Below are positions 1 through 11,278 of a stretch of 64,000 nucleotides of DNA, piece by piece (the stretch's first letter is position 1; each line of letters starts with the position of its first letter). The translations under genes and the position numbers were made by a program. Where the stretch lies: assembly GCA_023014365.1 (NCBI GenBank), contig JAEBUN010000024.1, positions 310,001 to 374,000 of the forward strand, read 5' to 3'. The notes beneath the pieces are model-generated. The model was not told where the DNA came from. It was given only the letters and a program-made list of their open reading frames with translations, and did no database searches. The stretch comes from Lepiota brunneoincarnata. Taxonomy: Eukaryota; Basidiomycota; Agaricomycetes; Agaricales; Agaricaceae.

Positions 1-967
1 AGCCTTGGGAGCCGTAACCTTCCTCCCCGGAAGCCGGACCGCATGAATGCAGTCCTGCCCCCGGAAAACCTGGGCGGCCAAGACCGCCTGGTGGACCCGG
101 CGGGGCGGCAGACTTGCGTCTGTCGCTGCCACCAGCACCCCCGGATCAGCCTGCGACCGGGCCAGAACCCAGTCGAGAGCCGCGACATGGGCCGTAAGGG
201 CGTCCTCTGCCCCACGGTCGTAGGAATGGAAGCGGACCCGCTCGGGGTACACATCCAAGAGACGACGCCCTGGCCAGGCCTCTGGCACCACCGCGTCGAA
301 GGGCCCAGCGAGGGCAGCAAGACGCTGGTTAGCGTTGACAACAGGCCCCGTCACCTTGATCAGCTTGTGGGGAGGGAGCCTGGCTATGGACCAGACATGG
401 GACCGGAGATCACCGCTGTAGCCCCAGCCAAGGAGGGCACGAACGGGATGACCCGGAGCAAGCGTGGCGTACCGCAACTCGGCACGGTCACAAAGCTTCC
501 GGAGATGGAGATGGATGGGGATCAGGCCCGCAATGGCCCCAATCCCCCCATTGGGTGACGTCCTAAAGGTGCCGGTGATCCAGAGCGCAGCCCGACGCTG
601 CATCCGGCGAAGGTGGTCCAAAGCGCCCTTACACCTGGCGCCCCGGTAATACCACAAGCGAAAGCCATACGTGGCTATAGGAACCACGCACGACCGATAC
701 AGAAGGCGCTTCTGGTCTGGCAGAAGCCCCCGGACGGAATTACCAAGCATTCCCATGGCCTTGACCGTGGAAATAGCCTTAGTAGAATAGAAGCGAACAT
801 GCTCCTTAAAAGTAAGGGCACGATCGAAATAGAAACCCAAGTATCTCCAATAGGTCTTGGGTCGTAGGGGAGTAGCGCCGGTAAACGGGGGAAACCCCAA
901 GTCCACCGGGGGATTCTCACCGGAGCGATCCCGTGAGAAATGGAAGAGCTCGGACTTATCGTGCTCC
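1..967 (-). mobile_element. NLR1 non-LTR retrotransposon fragment, RT thumb to RNase H (left half)
   Basis: On the minus strand this piece reads from the reverse transcriptase thumb/connection (SELFHF, GNSVRGLLPDQKRLLY, YGFRLWYYRGA) into the start of RNase H, matching the other NLR1 copies. It is the downstream half of one minus-strand copy. The upstream half resumes at 3,362 after the insertion at 968-3,361. The duplicated target GACTTATCGTGCTCC lies at 953-967 and 3,362-3,376. Plus-strand open frames here are shadows of the GC-rich coding strand. The left end is cut by the window edge. Confidence 0.9.
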
Positions 968-971
968 GCGT

Positions 972-2203
972 CGCTCCTTTCCCTCTTACCACCATCATCC
1001 CCCTCTTATATTATTTTCTACTCCTAATCTACAGGCAGCCGTCCCGTTCTTAGTGGGTTGTCTACACTATTCCACCTCTCTTCACCCTTCTGGAGCGTCC
1101 CGGGGCTGTCTGGGGTTGTTGGGGAGTTGGGTGCGCCCTTGGCAAAGGTGCTTAATGGCTGGGTATGCTGGCCGCCTGATGAGCTGGCGATTCTGGGCAG
1201 TCTCTGCTGGGGTCAGTGGATCCCTGGCTGGCCGAAATGGGTTAGGAGTCCCCCTGGGCACGTCCTGGGTGGGTTCGCAGTGGGACAACCGCGCTCCTCG
1301 CCAAGCTCTCGCGAAACCTGTAGCGAGTGCGCTTCCCCCAAATACCCCCTTGCGAGTAGGGAGTCTCCCGCTTGAAAACGAGGGCACGCCCGCAAGGGAC
1401 CGAGAGGATAGGGGACGGTAAGAGGGGGCATAGCCGTGAAAACAAGCCGACCGAGAGGACAGGCCACTCCCCTCCTGCATTCCAAGTGAGTAAAGCTCAG
1501 CCGGGTGCAGGACGTTAGTAGGGATCACCCAAACTCCGGGGCAGCTCTCACGCTGCGACTTCCATCCCGGTAGTGGCCCCTGCAAGACAGTAAGCCCGGA
1601 CAGTTATACGGGGATCCGTGCTTATCGTGGATCTGGGCAACCGGATCTCGATCACGAACCGGCTGCTGGGTAACGGGAAGGTGGTCCGGGGGTCGCGCCC
1701 TGGGTAGCCACTGGGCCGTAGCGGTTCGTTCAGAGAATGGCAAACCAGCTCGAGAGATCAAGATCTGCTGTCGATCGATCCCGGGTAAGATCCGGGTTTA
1801 TCGGTTTGAGTTGTTACCATGTCAGTGGTTCTAGCGTGAGCCTGTGAGTTGAGTGGCGGAGTTTAGCCCGCCTTGTACACCCTTTAGGAAGGCCTTCTGC
1901 GCCGACCCGCTACCCCGGGGATTACCTAGTTGGGAGGGCAACGGGTTTGGGGTGTTCCGCGATTTTGCGCCGCCTCATGTAAGTCCGGCCCGTTGGCTTT
2001 AGTGCCGCACCAATTAGGGAGGCTGTTAGTGTGCCGACCCATGCCCCCGGGCGCACCACCTATGGGGGAGGCCCCCGCCTGTGTCTATGGCGAGTAAAGC
2101 TCAGTCTGGCATGGGAGTAACGGGCGCCGTAGCACTCATCTTACGCCAAGCAGGCCATGTTGGGATCACGCGGAGTTTGCCCGCAAGGGGCTCCTTGGAC
2201 GGG
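972..2203 (+). repeat. Module H, copy 1 (1,232 bp)
   Basis: It begins CGCTCCTTTCCCTCTTACC and ends GGGGCTCCTTGGACGGG. The same block recurs at 23,505-24,736 (+), 6,649-7,879 (-) and 50,534-51,765 (-), with length constant within 1 bp. The 5' part is pyrimidine-rich and includes CTTATATTATTTT. A 13-mer GAGTAAAGCTCAG occurs twice inside (1,488-1,500 and 2,092-2,104). There is no recognisable protein domain in either strand. Open frames of 90, 105 and 167 codons recur between copies, but the copies are too alike for that to prove coding. I do not recognise it as rRNA, snRNA or a known TE. Confidence 0.8.
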
Positions 2204-3330
2204 CTATGCGGTCCGGCTTCCGGGGGGGAAGGTTACGGCTCCCGAGGCCGAGCTTTTCGCCATCCAGCTGGTGGTATCCAAGGCAGTTTCTGTCGAGGGC
2301 GCCACTAGTCTCGTCTTGTTCACCGACTCGATGGCCTCGGCCAGGCGGGCGGTGGACCCGTCAGTGCACTCCGCCCAGGGTCACTCCTTGGCGGTCTGTT
2401 GCCTTCTCGCCGAGTGGTTTGCCGGGGGTCCGGCCCGCTCGGTCCATTTCTGGGAGGTCCCCTCGCGTGCGAAGTGGCCTTTCCACACTCAGGTGCACGA
2501 CTTCGCTCGGTCGTTACCTCCCGTTGGGGTAGGGGCGCATCCCCGGGCCTCGCTTGACTACCTCCGCAAGGAGGAAGTACGGTCGTGTCAGGACCGCTGG
2601 ATCGATTTGTTCCAGGATCCTGACCATCGCGGGCATGGTTTCCTCCAGCTCGCCAGGGACGATGACCGTCCCCTGCGGCCCACGTATCTCCACGGTGGTG
2701 CCTGGATCCCGCACGCCCATTCGGTGTCAGTGATGGCCCGGATGACGCGTGCTATTCTTAACCATGCGCCGATAGGGGGCTATTGGAGGCGCTTTTTCCC
2801 ACAGGAGGATTACTCCTGTCGCTGCGGGTTTCAGGAGGAGACCCGTGAGCACGTGTTTCAGAGTTGCCCTAGGTACTCCATGGCGGGGGTCCCGGCCACG
2901 GTCGAGGCTCTCATTGCTTTCCTCGAGGTGTCCCCGACCACGTTCGCGTTCGCTGAGAGGGCCGGGCCCCCCCCGGGGGGTATCGGCTAGTGGCTCTGCC
3001 TGGTGCCCGGCTGGGTCCGGGCCGGGGCGTTGGTTATTCCCCCGCCGTCTTCAGACGGCGTGTAGGGATTTACGTGGGAATTGACCCCTAACCCCCAATA
3101 AGGGGGGGGACCTCGCTCCGGTTTGGTTCCCGCGCCGCGCGCTGGGCGGCAGCCGTCTTCCCGCCTCCGTTCGATTGGGGTGGCTTCGTCCTGGGCATGG
3201 GGGAAACACATGCCCGCATCCGCGGTCACGCGTTGTATGTACAGATACCCTGTAGTATACGGCTCAGTTGTTTGTACCGTAGTTGGTAGCTGCACACGGC
3301 CTCCCTACGCGGCCTGCGTTATAAATTGGA

Positions 3331-3361
<31 letters not shown>
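2204..3361 (+). pseudogene. NLR1 RNase H to 3' UTR, 5'-truncated
   Basis: The frame to 2,990 reads in RNase H as VRLPGGKVTAPEAELFAI and LFTDSMAS. It continues through the tether region to the C-terminal finger (DYSCRCGFQEETREHVFQSC) and stops after PPPGGIG. The 3' UTR follows, with the hairpin CCCCC-AATAA-GGGGG at about 3,092-3,106, then ATAAATTGGAGATTT and poly(A) 3,336-3,361. There is no start codon or RT of its own: the coding part is joined straight onto module H at 2,203/2,204, so it cannot encode a working element. Confidence 0.85.
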
Positions 3362-3363
<2 letters not shown>

Positions 3364-4690
3364 CTTATCGTGCTCCATGACAAGCGCGAACCGAGTGAAG
3401 GTGTCGTGGACAACCTCGTAAGACCTGCGGAGCAGGACGCAGCTAGCGTCCAGGTCCCAGGCTTGCGCTACGATGGTACCATCGTCGACGTAAGACAAGA
3501 GCAAAAGGCCCGGCTGAGGGAGCCTCCGCTCGATGATGTACATGGCTGGCGCCAGGTAGAGGCCAGACAGGACAGGTGAGAGGGCAGACCCCTGGCCCAC
3601 CCCCACCTCCGCCTGGAACGGTTCAGACAGGAAGGAATTCCAGGCATAGCTGGTAAACCGCCCCGTGAGATAAGAAGCAAAGAACCAGCCCACACAAGGG
3701 GAGAACCCCTGCCGAGCCAGAACCGCGAGAAGCATCCCATGGTTCAGGGATGGGAAGAACTGTGCGATGTCGAAGGCGAGGACACTTGTCTTCAACCCGC
3801 GAGCCCACCCGGCACGGACAAGGTGCACAAGGTAGGCACCAGCGTCTTCGGTGGACCGCTGGATCACACCGCCAAACTGGTTCGGATGGAACACGCCAAA
3901 CTTGACAGCCTCAAACTGCAAGCGGCGCGAGATCATTTTCTCGATAAGCTTACCGAGAGTATTGAGAAGGACGATCGGTCTGAACGCCTTTGGAGTAGCG
4001 TAGGAGGGCTTGCCAGGCTTCGGTATGATAACCGACACGCTCTCCTTGAAATGACGAGGCCAATGCCTGCACTCCATGCAGGCATCAGCGATCCGACAGA
4101 CCAAACGGGTAACCGCCGGGCCCGCCAGAACGGACTTGAGGTGCATCCACGTAATGTGGTCCAGACTGGGCGAGGACAAAGGAGAGCACACGTGCAGGGC
4201 CTCGTGCATCTCCAAGTTGGAAAAGACCGGCCACTCCCGCGGTGGGAGCGGATCAATCTGATCAAGAACCCCGACATCGACCGGGCAGTCGTTGGCGGCA
4301 TTGTAAGAGCCGTGGAGCCCTTCCCAGAGCTCCTCGAGAGTGTTGCAGGGGCGATCGCGGTAGCGGATCGCCTCGCAGGGAGGTAACCTGCGCGCCCTGA
4401 CCCAATCCATCAGGTCCCAGGGGCGCTTGTTGGAAGAAGCAATCTCCTCGATATGCTCATCGAAGAACTTGCGCTTGGCGGCCTTCCAGGTCCGCTTAAA
4501 CGTACGAGCGTCCTCCCAGTCCCAAGACCGAGAATACACCACGTAAGTGCGCGAGCACTCGTCGTCCCACCACGGTTTAGACCATGAAACGACGCAGATC
4601 TCCTTGGAGTGGGCGAGCCACGCCTCGGAGAAGACCGCAGAGATAGCCAGGGCCACCTCGTCGATCCTGTCAGATGAGCCCAGGTCTGGA
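3362..4690 (-). pseudogene. NLR1 endonuclease C-terminus and reverse transcriptase (right half)
   Basis: This is the upstream continuation of the copy at 1-967. Reading down the minus strand it shows the EN-RT linker (WWDDECSRTYVVYSRS, NKRPWDLMDWVRAR), then RT blocks SVSVIIPKPGKPSYATPKAF, FHPNQFGGVIQRSTEDA, AFDIAQFFPSLNHG, GVGQGSALSPVLSGLYLAP and the catalytic LLSYVDDGTIVAQ. The frame is open across the piece. The upstream end stops at a junction with copia sequence (GGTCTGGAA / CATCAC, about 4,690). The start of the gene is therefore missing, and no intact protein can be made. Confidence 0.88.
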
Positions 4691-5652
4691 ACATCACACT
4701 TGTGTCCAAGAACAATCAAGCCATGGAAAGAACAGTAGCTGAGCTGTCAAAACACTTCAAACTCCGTGATCTTGGTCTCACCTCCTTTCTTCTCAACATC
4801 TAGATTACTCAGGACATCCCCAACCGCACCATCTCCCTTTCCCAATCGCACTATATTGATTCTATGCTCAAACAGTTTGGTATGGATGACTGTAATCCTG
4901 TGAAGACTCCTATGAGTCCAGGAATTGACTTAGCCAACATCACAATCTCCCCTGCAGAACAAGACCAGATGCGCTCTATTCCCTATCTTAGTGCTGTGGG
5001 TGCACTCCAATACTTGGCCACCATGACTCGTCCCGACATTGCATTTGCTGTTGCTTATCTGGGGCGGTTTAATCACAATCCTGGCCTCCAGTACTGGGCA
5101 GCTGTCAAACACCTCTTCCGTTACCTCAAAGGCACTGCTGACTACAAGCTAGTCTACAGAGGGAACAATGATGACGAGTTGTTTATAACCTACTCAGATG
5201 CCTCTCATGGTGATTGCAAGGAGACAGGACGAGCAACAGGTAGATATGTAACTCTGGTGTGTGGTGGCGCTGTAGGATGGTCCTCAAAGCGTCAGGGATT
5301 GGTAACACTGTCTACTACTGAAGCCGAGTATGTTGCAGCAGTTGAAGCAGGCAAGGAGATCATGTGGATGCGCAACATTCTCTCAGAGATTGGACACATC
5401 ATTTCCTTCCCTTCAACACTCTATGTTGACAACAAGTCAGGAATACAGGTTGCAAAGAATCCAGAACATCATGGACGAATGAAGCACCTAGACCTTCGAC
5501 TCTACTGGCTCCGTGATGCAGTGGAGGCAAGAATGATTGATCCAGTGCATGTACCAACCACTGAGCAGTTGGCCGACATCCTCACCAAGCCTGTTCCTGT
5601 ATCGATTGTGGAGTCCACAGTACCTCTTTTAGGTCTGCGACGGTATGTCTGA
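4691..5652 (+). pseudogene. Ty1/copia pol remnant: RT C-terminus and RNase H
   Basis: The frame from about 4,693 reads ITLVSKNNQAMERTVAELSK, then an in-frame TAG at 4,801-4,803, then HYIDSMLKQFGMDDCNPVKTP. Typical copia RNase H motifs follow: YLSAVGALQYLATMTRPDIA, YSDASHGDCKETGRATGRY, VGWSSKRQGLVTLSTTEAEY, YVDNKSGIQVAKNPEHHGRM and a C-terminal EQLADILTKPV, ending TGA at 5,650-5,652. Gag, protease, integrase and most of RT are absent. Apart from the TAG the surviving frame is clean, so decay is recent or limited. The left edge abuts minus-strand NLR1 without a visible target duplication. Confidence 0.88.
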
Positions 5653-5911
5653 TGCAGTAGGACTTGTCAGATCAAGGGGGTGTGTTAGGAGTGCCCTGTG
5701 ACATGCCAGGATGTGCTATGTGCACTCCTGTGGTGAGCAGTGTGCACTTGTCTCATTGTGCTCTGAACAGTCCCACTTGTTTGTTGTTGTGTTTGTGGAC
5801 TTGTAGATAGGCCTGGATGCTTTTGGTAGCTAGTCATGTGATCTAGACATGGACTTGCACCTGTGGACGCGTTTGGGACTTCCAGTCTCTCACAGCTGTC
5901 CACAGCTTGTT

Positions 5912-5913
<2 letters not shown>
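5653..5913 (+). mobile_element. Copia polypurine tract and truncated 3' LTR
   Basis: A polypurine-like ATCAAGGGGG ends just before TGTTAGGAGTGCCCTGTG (LTR start about 5,683), the usual order downstream of copia RNase H. The LTR runs to 5,913, where it is cut by the oligo-T of the next insertion. Its 3' end is not present in the window, so LTR length cannot be given. Confidence 0.6.
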
Positions 5914-5947
<34 letters not shown>

Positions 5948-6648
5948 TACAATTTATAACGCGGGCTGCGATGGGAGGCCGCGTGCAACTACCTACTACA
6001 GGGGGCAAGTAGCTACAAAGTTCACCCTACATACTGGCATGCCTGCCAACACGAGCTTGCATCACCCCAAGCTCAGGAGGGAACCACCCACAAGAAGCAG
6101 AGAAACAAGTGGAAAACTACCCAATGGTTAGCACATGCCTGCACCCAAAGGGCACCAGACGCATGGGGTCCCACCCAGTAGCCCACTCTGCTACCACACC
6201 TTCCCAGAGGACAGTGGCTGGAGCAGGGAGTATGTAGTACATACTCCCCTCCGGATAAATACTGGAACCTAAAAAAGGGCCCAGCGCAGACCACAGGAAA
6301 TTCCTGTGGGAATAGAGTCTGTAGGCCCTGGGAGCCCAGTGCAGAAGGACAGGTCTGAAGACCTGCTGAATAAACAAGGGTCCATGGTCCCCATGCGCGT
6401 AGCATGACGATGTTAATTCACCGCAAATGCCCATGTAGGTGGACAATAACCATAGAAGCAAGGTAAACTTCCCAAAGGGAAGGGAAAAGGTCAACTGCAA
6501 TGTCAGCGATGAGGGACAACCTGGGCGTCAAGGGAAGCCCTGACTACTGTAATAGTAGCCCATACAGAATCAAGAAGGTTAGGTGCCAAGCACCCAAGCA
6601 AAATGTGTCACACAGTCCAATTACTCTAGAGAGCATTTGGAGCCATGT
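5914..6648 (-). mobile_element. NLR3 3' tail (non-LTR family known only from its tail)
   Basis: Oligo-T at 5,914-5,942 marks the 3' end of a minus-strand insertion. Read on the minus strand the terminus is CGCGTTATAAATTGTAGATTT plus poly(A). It resembles NLR1 (AATAAATTGGAGATTT) but is distinct. About 700 bp of tail precede it, with no recognisable coding. A second, shorter copy is at 23,263-23,504. Immediately upstream on the same strand is module H (6,649-7,879), so the unit is H plus NLR3 tail. I found no matching target duplication. Confidence 0.65.
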
Positions 6649-7879
6649 CCCGTCCAAGGAGCCCCTTGCGGGCAAACTCCATGTGATCCCAACATGGCCC
6701 GCTTGGTGTAAGATGAGTGCTACGGTGCCCGTTACTCCCATGCCAGACTGAGCTTTACTTGCCATAGACACAGGCGGGGGCCTCCCCTATAGGTGGTGCG
6801 CCCGGGGGCATGGGTTGGCACACTAACAGCCTCCCTAATTGGTGCGGCACTAAAGCCAACGGGCCGGACTTACATGAGGCGGCGCAAAATTGCGGAACAC
6901 CCCAAACCCGTTGCCCTCCCAACTAGGTAATCCCCGGGGTAACGGGTCGGCGCAGAAGGCCTTCCTAAAGGGTGTACAAGGCGGGCTAAACTCCGCCACT
7001 CAACTCACAGGCTCACGCTAGAACCACTGACATGGTAACAACTCAAACCGATAAACCCGGATCTTACCCGGGATCGATCGACAGCAGATCTTGATCTCTC
7101 GAGCTGGTTTGCCATTCTCTGAACGAACCGCTACGGCCCAGTGGCTACCCAGGGCGCGACCCCCGGACCACCTTCCCGTTACCCAGCAGCCGGTTCGTGA
7201 TCGAGATCCGGTTGCCCAGATCCACAATAAGCATGGATCTCCGTATAACTGTCCGGGCTTACTGTCTTGCAGGGGCCGCTACCGGGATGGAAGTCGCAGC
7301 GTGAGAGCTGCCCCGGAGTTTGGGTGATCCCTACTAACGTCCTGCACCCGGCTGAGCTTTACTTGCTTGGAATGCAGGAGGGGGGTGGCCTGTCCTCTCA
7401 GTCGGCTTGTTTTCACAGCTATGCCCCCTCTTACTGTCTCCTATCCTCTCGGTCCCTTGCGGGCGTGCCCTCGTTTTCAAGCAGGAGACTCCCTACTCAC
7501 GAGGGGGTATTTGGGGGAAGCGTACTCGCTACAGGTTTCGCGAGAGCTTGGCGAGGAGCGCGGTTGTCCCACTGCGAACCCACCCAGGACGTGCCCAGGG
7601 GGACTCCTAACCCATTTCGGCCAGCCAGGGATCCACTGACCCCAGCAGAGACCACCCAGAATCACCAGCTCATCAGGTGGCCAGCATACCCAGCCATTAA
7701 GCACCTTTGCTAAGGGCGCACCCAACTCCCCAACAACCCCAGACAGCCCCAGGATACTCCAGAAGGGTGAAGAAAGGTGGAATAGTGTAGACAACCCACT
7801 AAGAATGGGACAGCTGCCTGTAGATTAGGAGTAGAAATAATATAAGAGAGGGATGATGGTGGTAAGAGAGAAAGGAGTG
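6649..7879 (-). repeat. Module H, copy 2 (1,231 bp)
   Basis: Same ends as the other copies, on the minus strand. The 3' boundary ...GGACGGG at 6,649 joins NLR3-tail sequence ACATGGCTCC, a different partner from copies 1, 3 and 4. The 5' end at 7,879 touches plus-strand NLR1 ORF1 sequence. It carries more C-to-T and G-to-A differences than copies 1 and 3, so it is older. Confidence 0.78.
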
Positions 7880-9329
7880 CCATCCCCATCGGGTCTTGTT
7901 GACTTGGCACGTGCTCTCCCGGGGCTGCTGGCTCACAAGGTGGTCTCGTTTCATTGGCAGGCGGCAGCCACCCAGCAGCCACCCAAGGCTCCTAAGCCTA
8001 GGATGACTATGTCCAGACCTTCACGCAAGCAGGTCATGCTCACCCTCACAGGAGGCAGTCTCCCAGTTAATCTGGGCCCTGTCATTTGCGCAGAGATTCA
8101 TCGGGTGGCTGCCGCTACTCTGGCCTCTGTGGGCTTGCTCGTTCGCATCGAATAAGTCCAGCAGATGGACGCCCACGTAGCTTGCTACACCACTGCCATG
8201 TCCAGTGAACTGGACATTGGCACTATCAGGAACATGGTCCGCGCAAACTGGCCCTAGGCCATCATGGATGCGAACCTTCCTTAGTTGAAGAGCTACCTCA
8301 AGCTCCTCGACGTGCCTATGTTCTGGGGTGGGCAGCCCTGACTCACGCCCAACAGGGTGGTCAAGGCCATGCAGCGTTCTGTACCCCCATTCACTGGTGC
8401 TACCCCCCTTCGGCCCAAGACCTATTGGAGGTACTTGGGCTTCTATTTCAATCGTGCCCTTACGTTTAAGGAGCATGTCCACTTCTACTCTACTAAGCGC
8501 CTTCTTTACCAGTCATGTGTGGTTCCCATTGCCACGTACGGCTTCTGCTTGTGGTACTACCGGGGTACCAGGTGTAAGGGCACTTTGGACCACCTTCACC
8601 AGATGCAGTGCCAGGCTGCACTCTGGATTACTGGCACCTTTAGGACGTCGCCCGATGGGGGGGTCAGGGCCATTGCAGGCCTGATCCCCATTCATCTTCA
8701 TCTCCGGAAGCTTCATGACCGTACCAAATTGCAGTACGCCATGCTTGCTCCAGGCCATCCCATTCGTGCCCTCCTTGGCTGGGGCTACAGCAGTAACCTC
8801 CAGTCTCATGTCTGATCCATAGCCAAGCTCCCTTGCAGCCCATGTCGCGGCTCTCAACCAGGTTCTTGCCTGGGCGCAGGCCGATCTGGGAGTCCTGGTG
8901 GCAGCAACAGACATGAGTCTGCTGCCCTACTGGGTCCTCCAGGTGGTTTCGGCTGCCCAAGTTTTCCAGGGGCTGGACTGCATCCACACAGTCCGGCTTC
9001 CAGGGGGGAAGGTTACAGTGCCCGAGGCTGAGCTTTTCGCCATTCGGCTGGCAGTGTCCAAGGCAGTTACTGTCGAGGACGCTGCTGGCCTTGTCTTGTT
9101 CACTGACTCGATGGCTTCGGCCAGGCGGGCGGTAGACCCATCGGTGCACTCCGCCCAGGGTCATTCCTTGGTGGTCTGCCGCCTTCTCACCGAGTGGTTT
9201 GCCGGGGGTCTAGCCTGCTCGGTCCATTTCGGGGAGGTCCCTTCATGTGCGAGGTGGCCTTTCCATACTCAGGTGCACAACTTCGCTTGGTCGTTGCCTC
9301 CCGTTGGGGTAGGGGTTTGTCCCCGGGCC
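7880..9329 (+). pseudogene. NLR1 copy with multiple internal deletions
   Basis: The piece starts within ORF1 (PSGLVDLARALPG, then SRKQVMLTLTGGSLPVNLG) with an in-frame TAA near 8,153. At about 8,390 the sequence jumps from ORF1 (GCAGCGTTCTGTA) directly to the RT thumb (TTCACTGGTGCTACC). At about 8,500 it jumps from STK to RLLYQSC, dropping about 23 codons (shared AAG at the breakpoint). At about 8,833 it jumps from the connection to RNase H (shared CCCT). It then reads RNase H until cut by the oligo-T at 9,330. Endonuclease and most of RT are gone. Confidence 0.8.
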
Positions 9330-11278
9330 TTTTTTTTTTTTTAAATCTCCAATTTATTATACAGGCCGTGTAGGGAGGCCACGTGCAGCAACATACTACA
9401 GTACAAACAACCGAGCCGTACACTACAGGGTATCTGTACATACAATGCGTGACCATGGACGCAGGCATGCATTTCCCCATGCCCAGGACGAAGCCGCCCC
9501 GAATGAATGGAGGCGGGAAGATGGCTACTGCCTAGCGTGCGGCGTGGGAACCAGACCGGAGCAAGGTCCCCCCCCAAGTGGGGGTTAGGGGTCAATTCCC
9601 ATGTAAATCCCTACATGCCGCCTGAAGACGGCGGGGGAATAACCAATGCCCTGACCCGGCCCTAACCAGGCGCTAGGCAGAGCTACTAGCTGATACCCCC
9701 TGGGGGGGGCCCAGCCCTCTTAGCGAACGCGAATGCAGTCGGGGACACCTCGAGGAAAGCAATGAGAGCCTTGACCGTGGCCGGGACCCCCGCCATGGAG
9801 TGCCTAGGGCAGCTCCAGAACATGTGCTCATGGGTCTCCTCCCGAAACCTGCAGCGACAGGAATAATCCTCCTGTGGGAAAAAGCACCTCCGATAGCCCC
9901 CTATCGGCATGTGGTTAAGTATAGCACATGTCATCTGGGCCATCAGAGACACTGAATGAGTGTGCAGGATCCAGGCCCCACTGTGGAGATACGTAGGCCA
10001 CAGAGGACGGTTGTCATCCCTGGCGAGCTGGAGGAAACCATGTCCGCGATGGTCAGGATCCTGGAACAAATCGATCCAGCGGTCCTGACACGACCGTACT
10101 TCCTCCTTGCAGAGGTAGTCAAGCGAGGCCCAGGGACGAGCCCCTACCCCAACAGGAGGTAATGACTTCGTGAAGTCGTGCATCTGAGTATGGAAAGGCC
10201 ACTTCGCATGCGAAGGGACCTCCCAGAAGTGGACCGAGCAGACTGGACCCCCGGCAAACCACTCGGCGAGAAGGCGACAGACCGCCAAGGAGTAACCCTG
10301 GGCGGAATGCACTGACGGGTCCACTGCTTGCCTGGCTGAAGCCATCGAGTCGGTGAACAGAATGAGGCCAGCAGCGCCCTCGACAGAAACTGCCTTGGAC
10401 ACCGCCAGCCGGATGGCGAAAAGCTTGGCCTCAGGAGCCGTGACCTTCCCCCCCGGAAGCCGGACCGCATGGATGCAGCCCAGCCCCTGGAAAACCTGGG
10501 CAGCCGAAACTGTCTGGTGGACCCGGTGGGGCGGCAGACTCGTGTCCATTGCTGCCACCAGAACCCCCGGATCAGCCTGCACCCAGGCGAGAACCCGGTC
10601 AAGAGCCGCAACATGGGCCGTAAGGGCGTCCCCCACCCCCTGGTCATAAGAATGGAAGTGGACCCACCCCGGGTACACATCCAAGAAACGGCACCCCAGC
10701 CAAGCCTCTGGTGCAACAGCGTCGAAAGGCCCAGTGAGGGCAGCAAGACGCTGGTTAGCATCGACCACAGGCCCCTTCACCTTGATCAACTCGCAGGGAG
10801 GGAGCCTGGCTATAGACCGGACGTGAGACCGGAGATCACTGCTGTAGCCCCAGCCAAGGAGGGCACAAACGGGATGGCCTGGAGCAAGTGTGGTGTACCG
10901 CAACTCGGCACGGTCACAAAGCTTCCGGAGATGAAGATGGATGGGAATCAGGCCCGCGATGGCCCCAACCCCCCCATCGGGCAATGTTCTAAAGGCACCG
11001 GTGACCCAGAGTGCAGCCTGACACTGCATCTGGTGAAGGTGGTCCAAGGCGCTCTTACACCTGGCGCCCCGGTAGTACCACAAGCGAAAGCTGTACGTGG
11101 CCATAGGAACCATGCACGACCAGTAAAGAAGGCACTTCTGGTCTGGCAGAAGCCTTCGGATGGAGTTACCAAGCATCCCCATGGCCTTGACTGTGGAAAT
11201 AGCCTTAGGAGAGTAGAACCGAACATGCTCCTTAAACGTAAGGGCACGATCGAAGTAGAAGCCCAGATACCTCCAGCT
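9330..11278 (-). pseudogene. NLR1 3' half, RT thumb to poly(A), long open frame
   Basis: Oligo-T at 9,330-9,342 gives the 3' end. The minus-strand frame 11,182 to 9,686 (498 codons) is uninterrupted from the RT connection (GNSIRRLLPDQKCLLY) through RNase H (AAMDTSLPPHRVHQTVSA, PEAKLFAIRLAVS, LFTDSMASARQAVD) to the C-terminal finger and PPPGGIS stop. In the RNase H core, PEAKLF replaces PEAELF, so the conserved Glu is lost. The upstream end is a truncation at about 11,278 (ATACCTCCA), so no initiation region survives. No target duplication was found. Confidence 0.83.

Larger units (their letters stand above)
968..3361 (+). mobile_element. Chimeric retro-insertion: module H fused to NLR1 3' end
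   Basis: This is a complete insertion bounded by a 15-bp target duplication (953-967, 3,362-3,376) and ending in about 26 A. It consists of a few filler bases (968-971), module H (972-2,203), then NLR1 from inside RNase H to its 3' end. The insertion is 5'-incomplete for NLR1, yet H has its full standard length. That is expected if reverse transcription began on NLR1 RNA and jumped to a second RNA. The structure resembles the MINE chimeras (WEIRD plus MGL LINE) described in Magnaporthe; the comparison is from memory of that literature. Confidence 0.85.

Noticed and set aside
1082..1585. Frames of 167, 105 and 90 codons in module H as genes
   Set aside because: Present in several overlapping frames on both strands of near-identical copies, with no domain. 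Not enough to call coding; noted under module H instead.
3081..3110. CCCCTAACCCCC in NLR 3' ends as telomere repeats
   Set aside because: Only one imperfect unit, embedded in a conserved hairpin context in every copy; no array.
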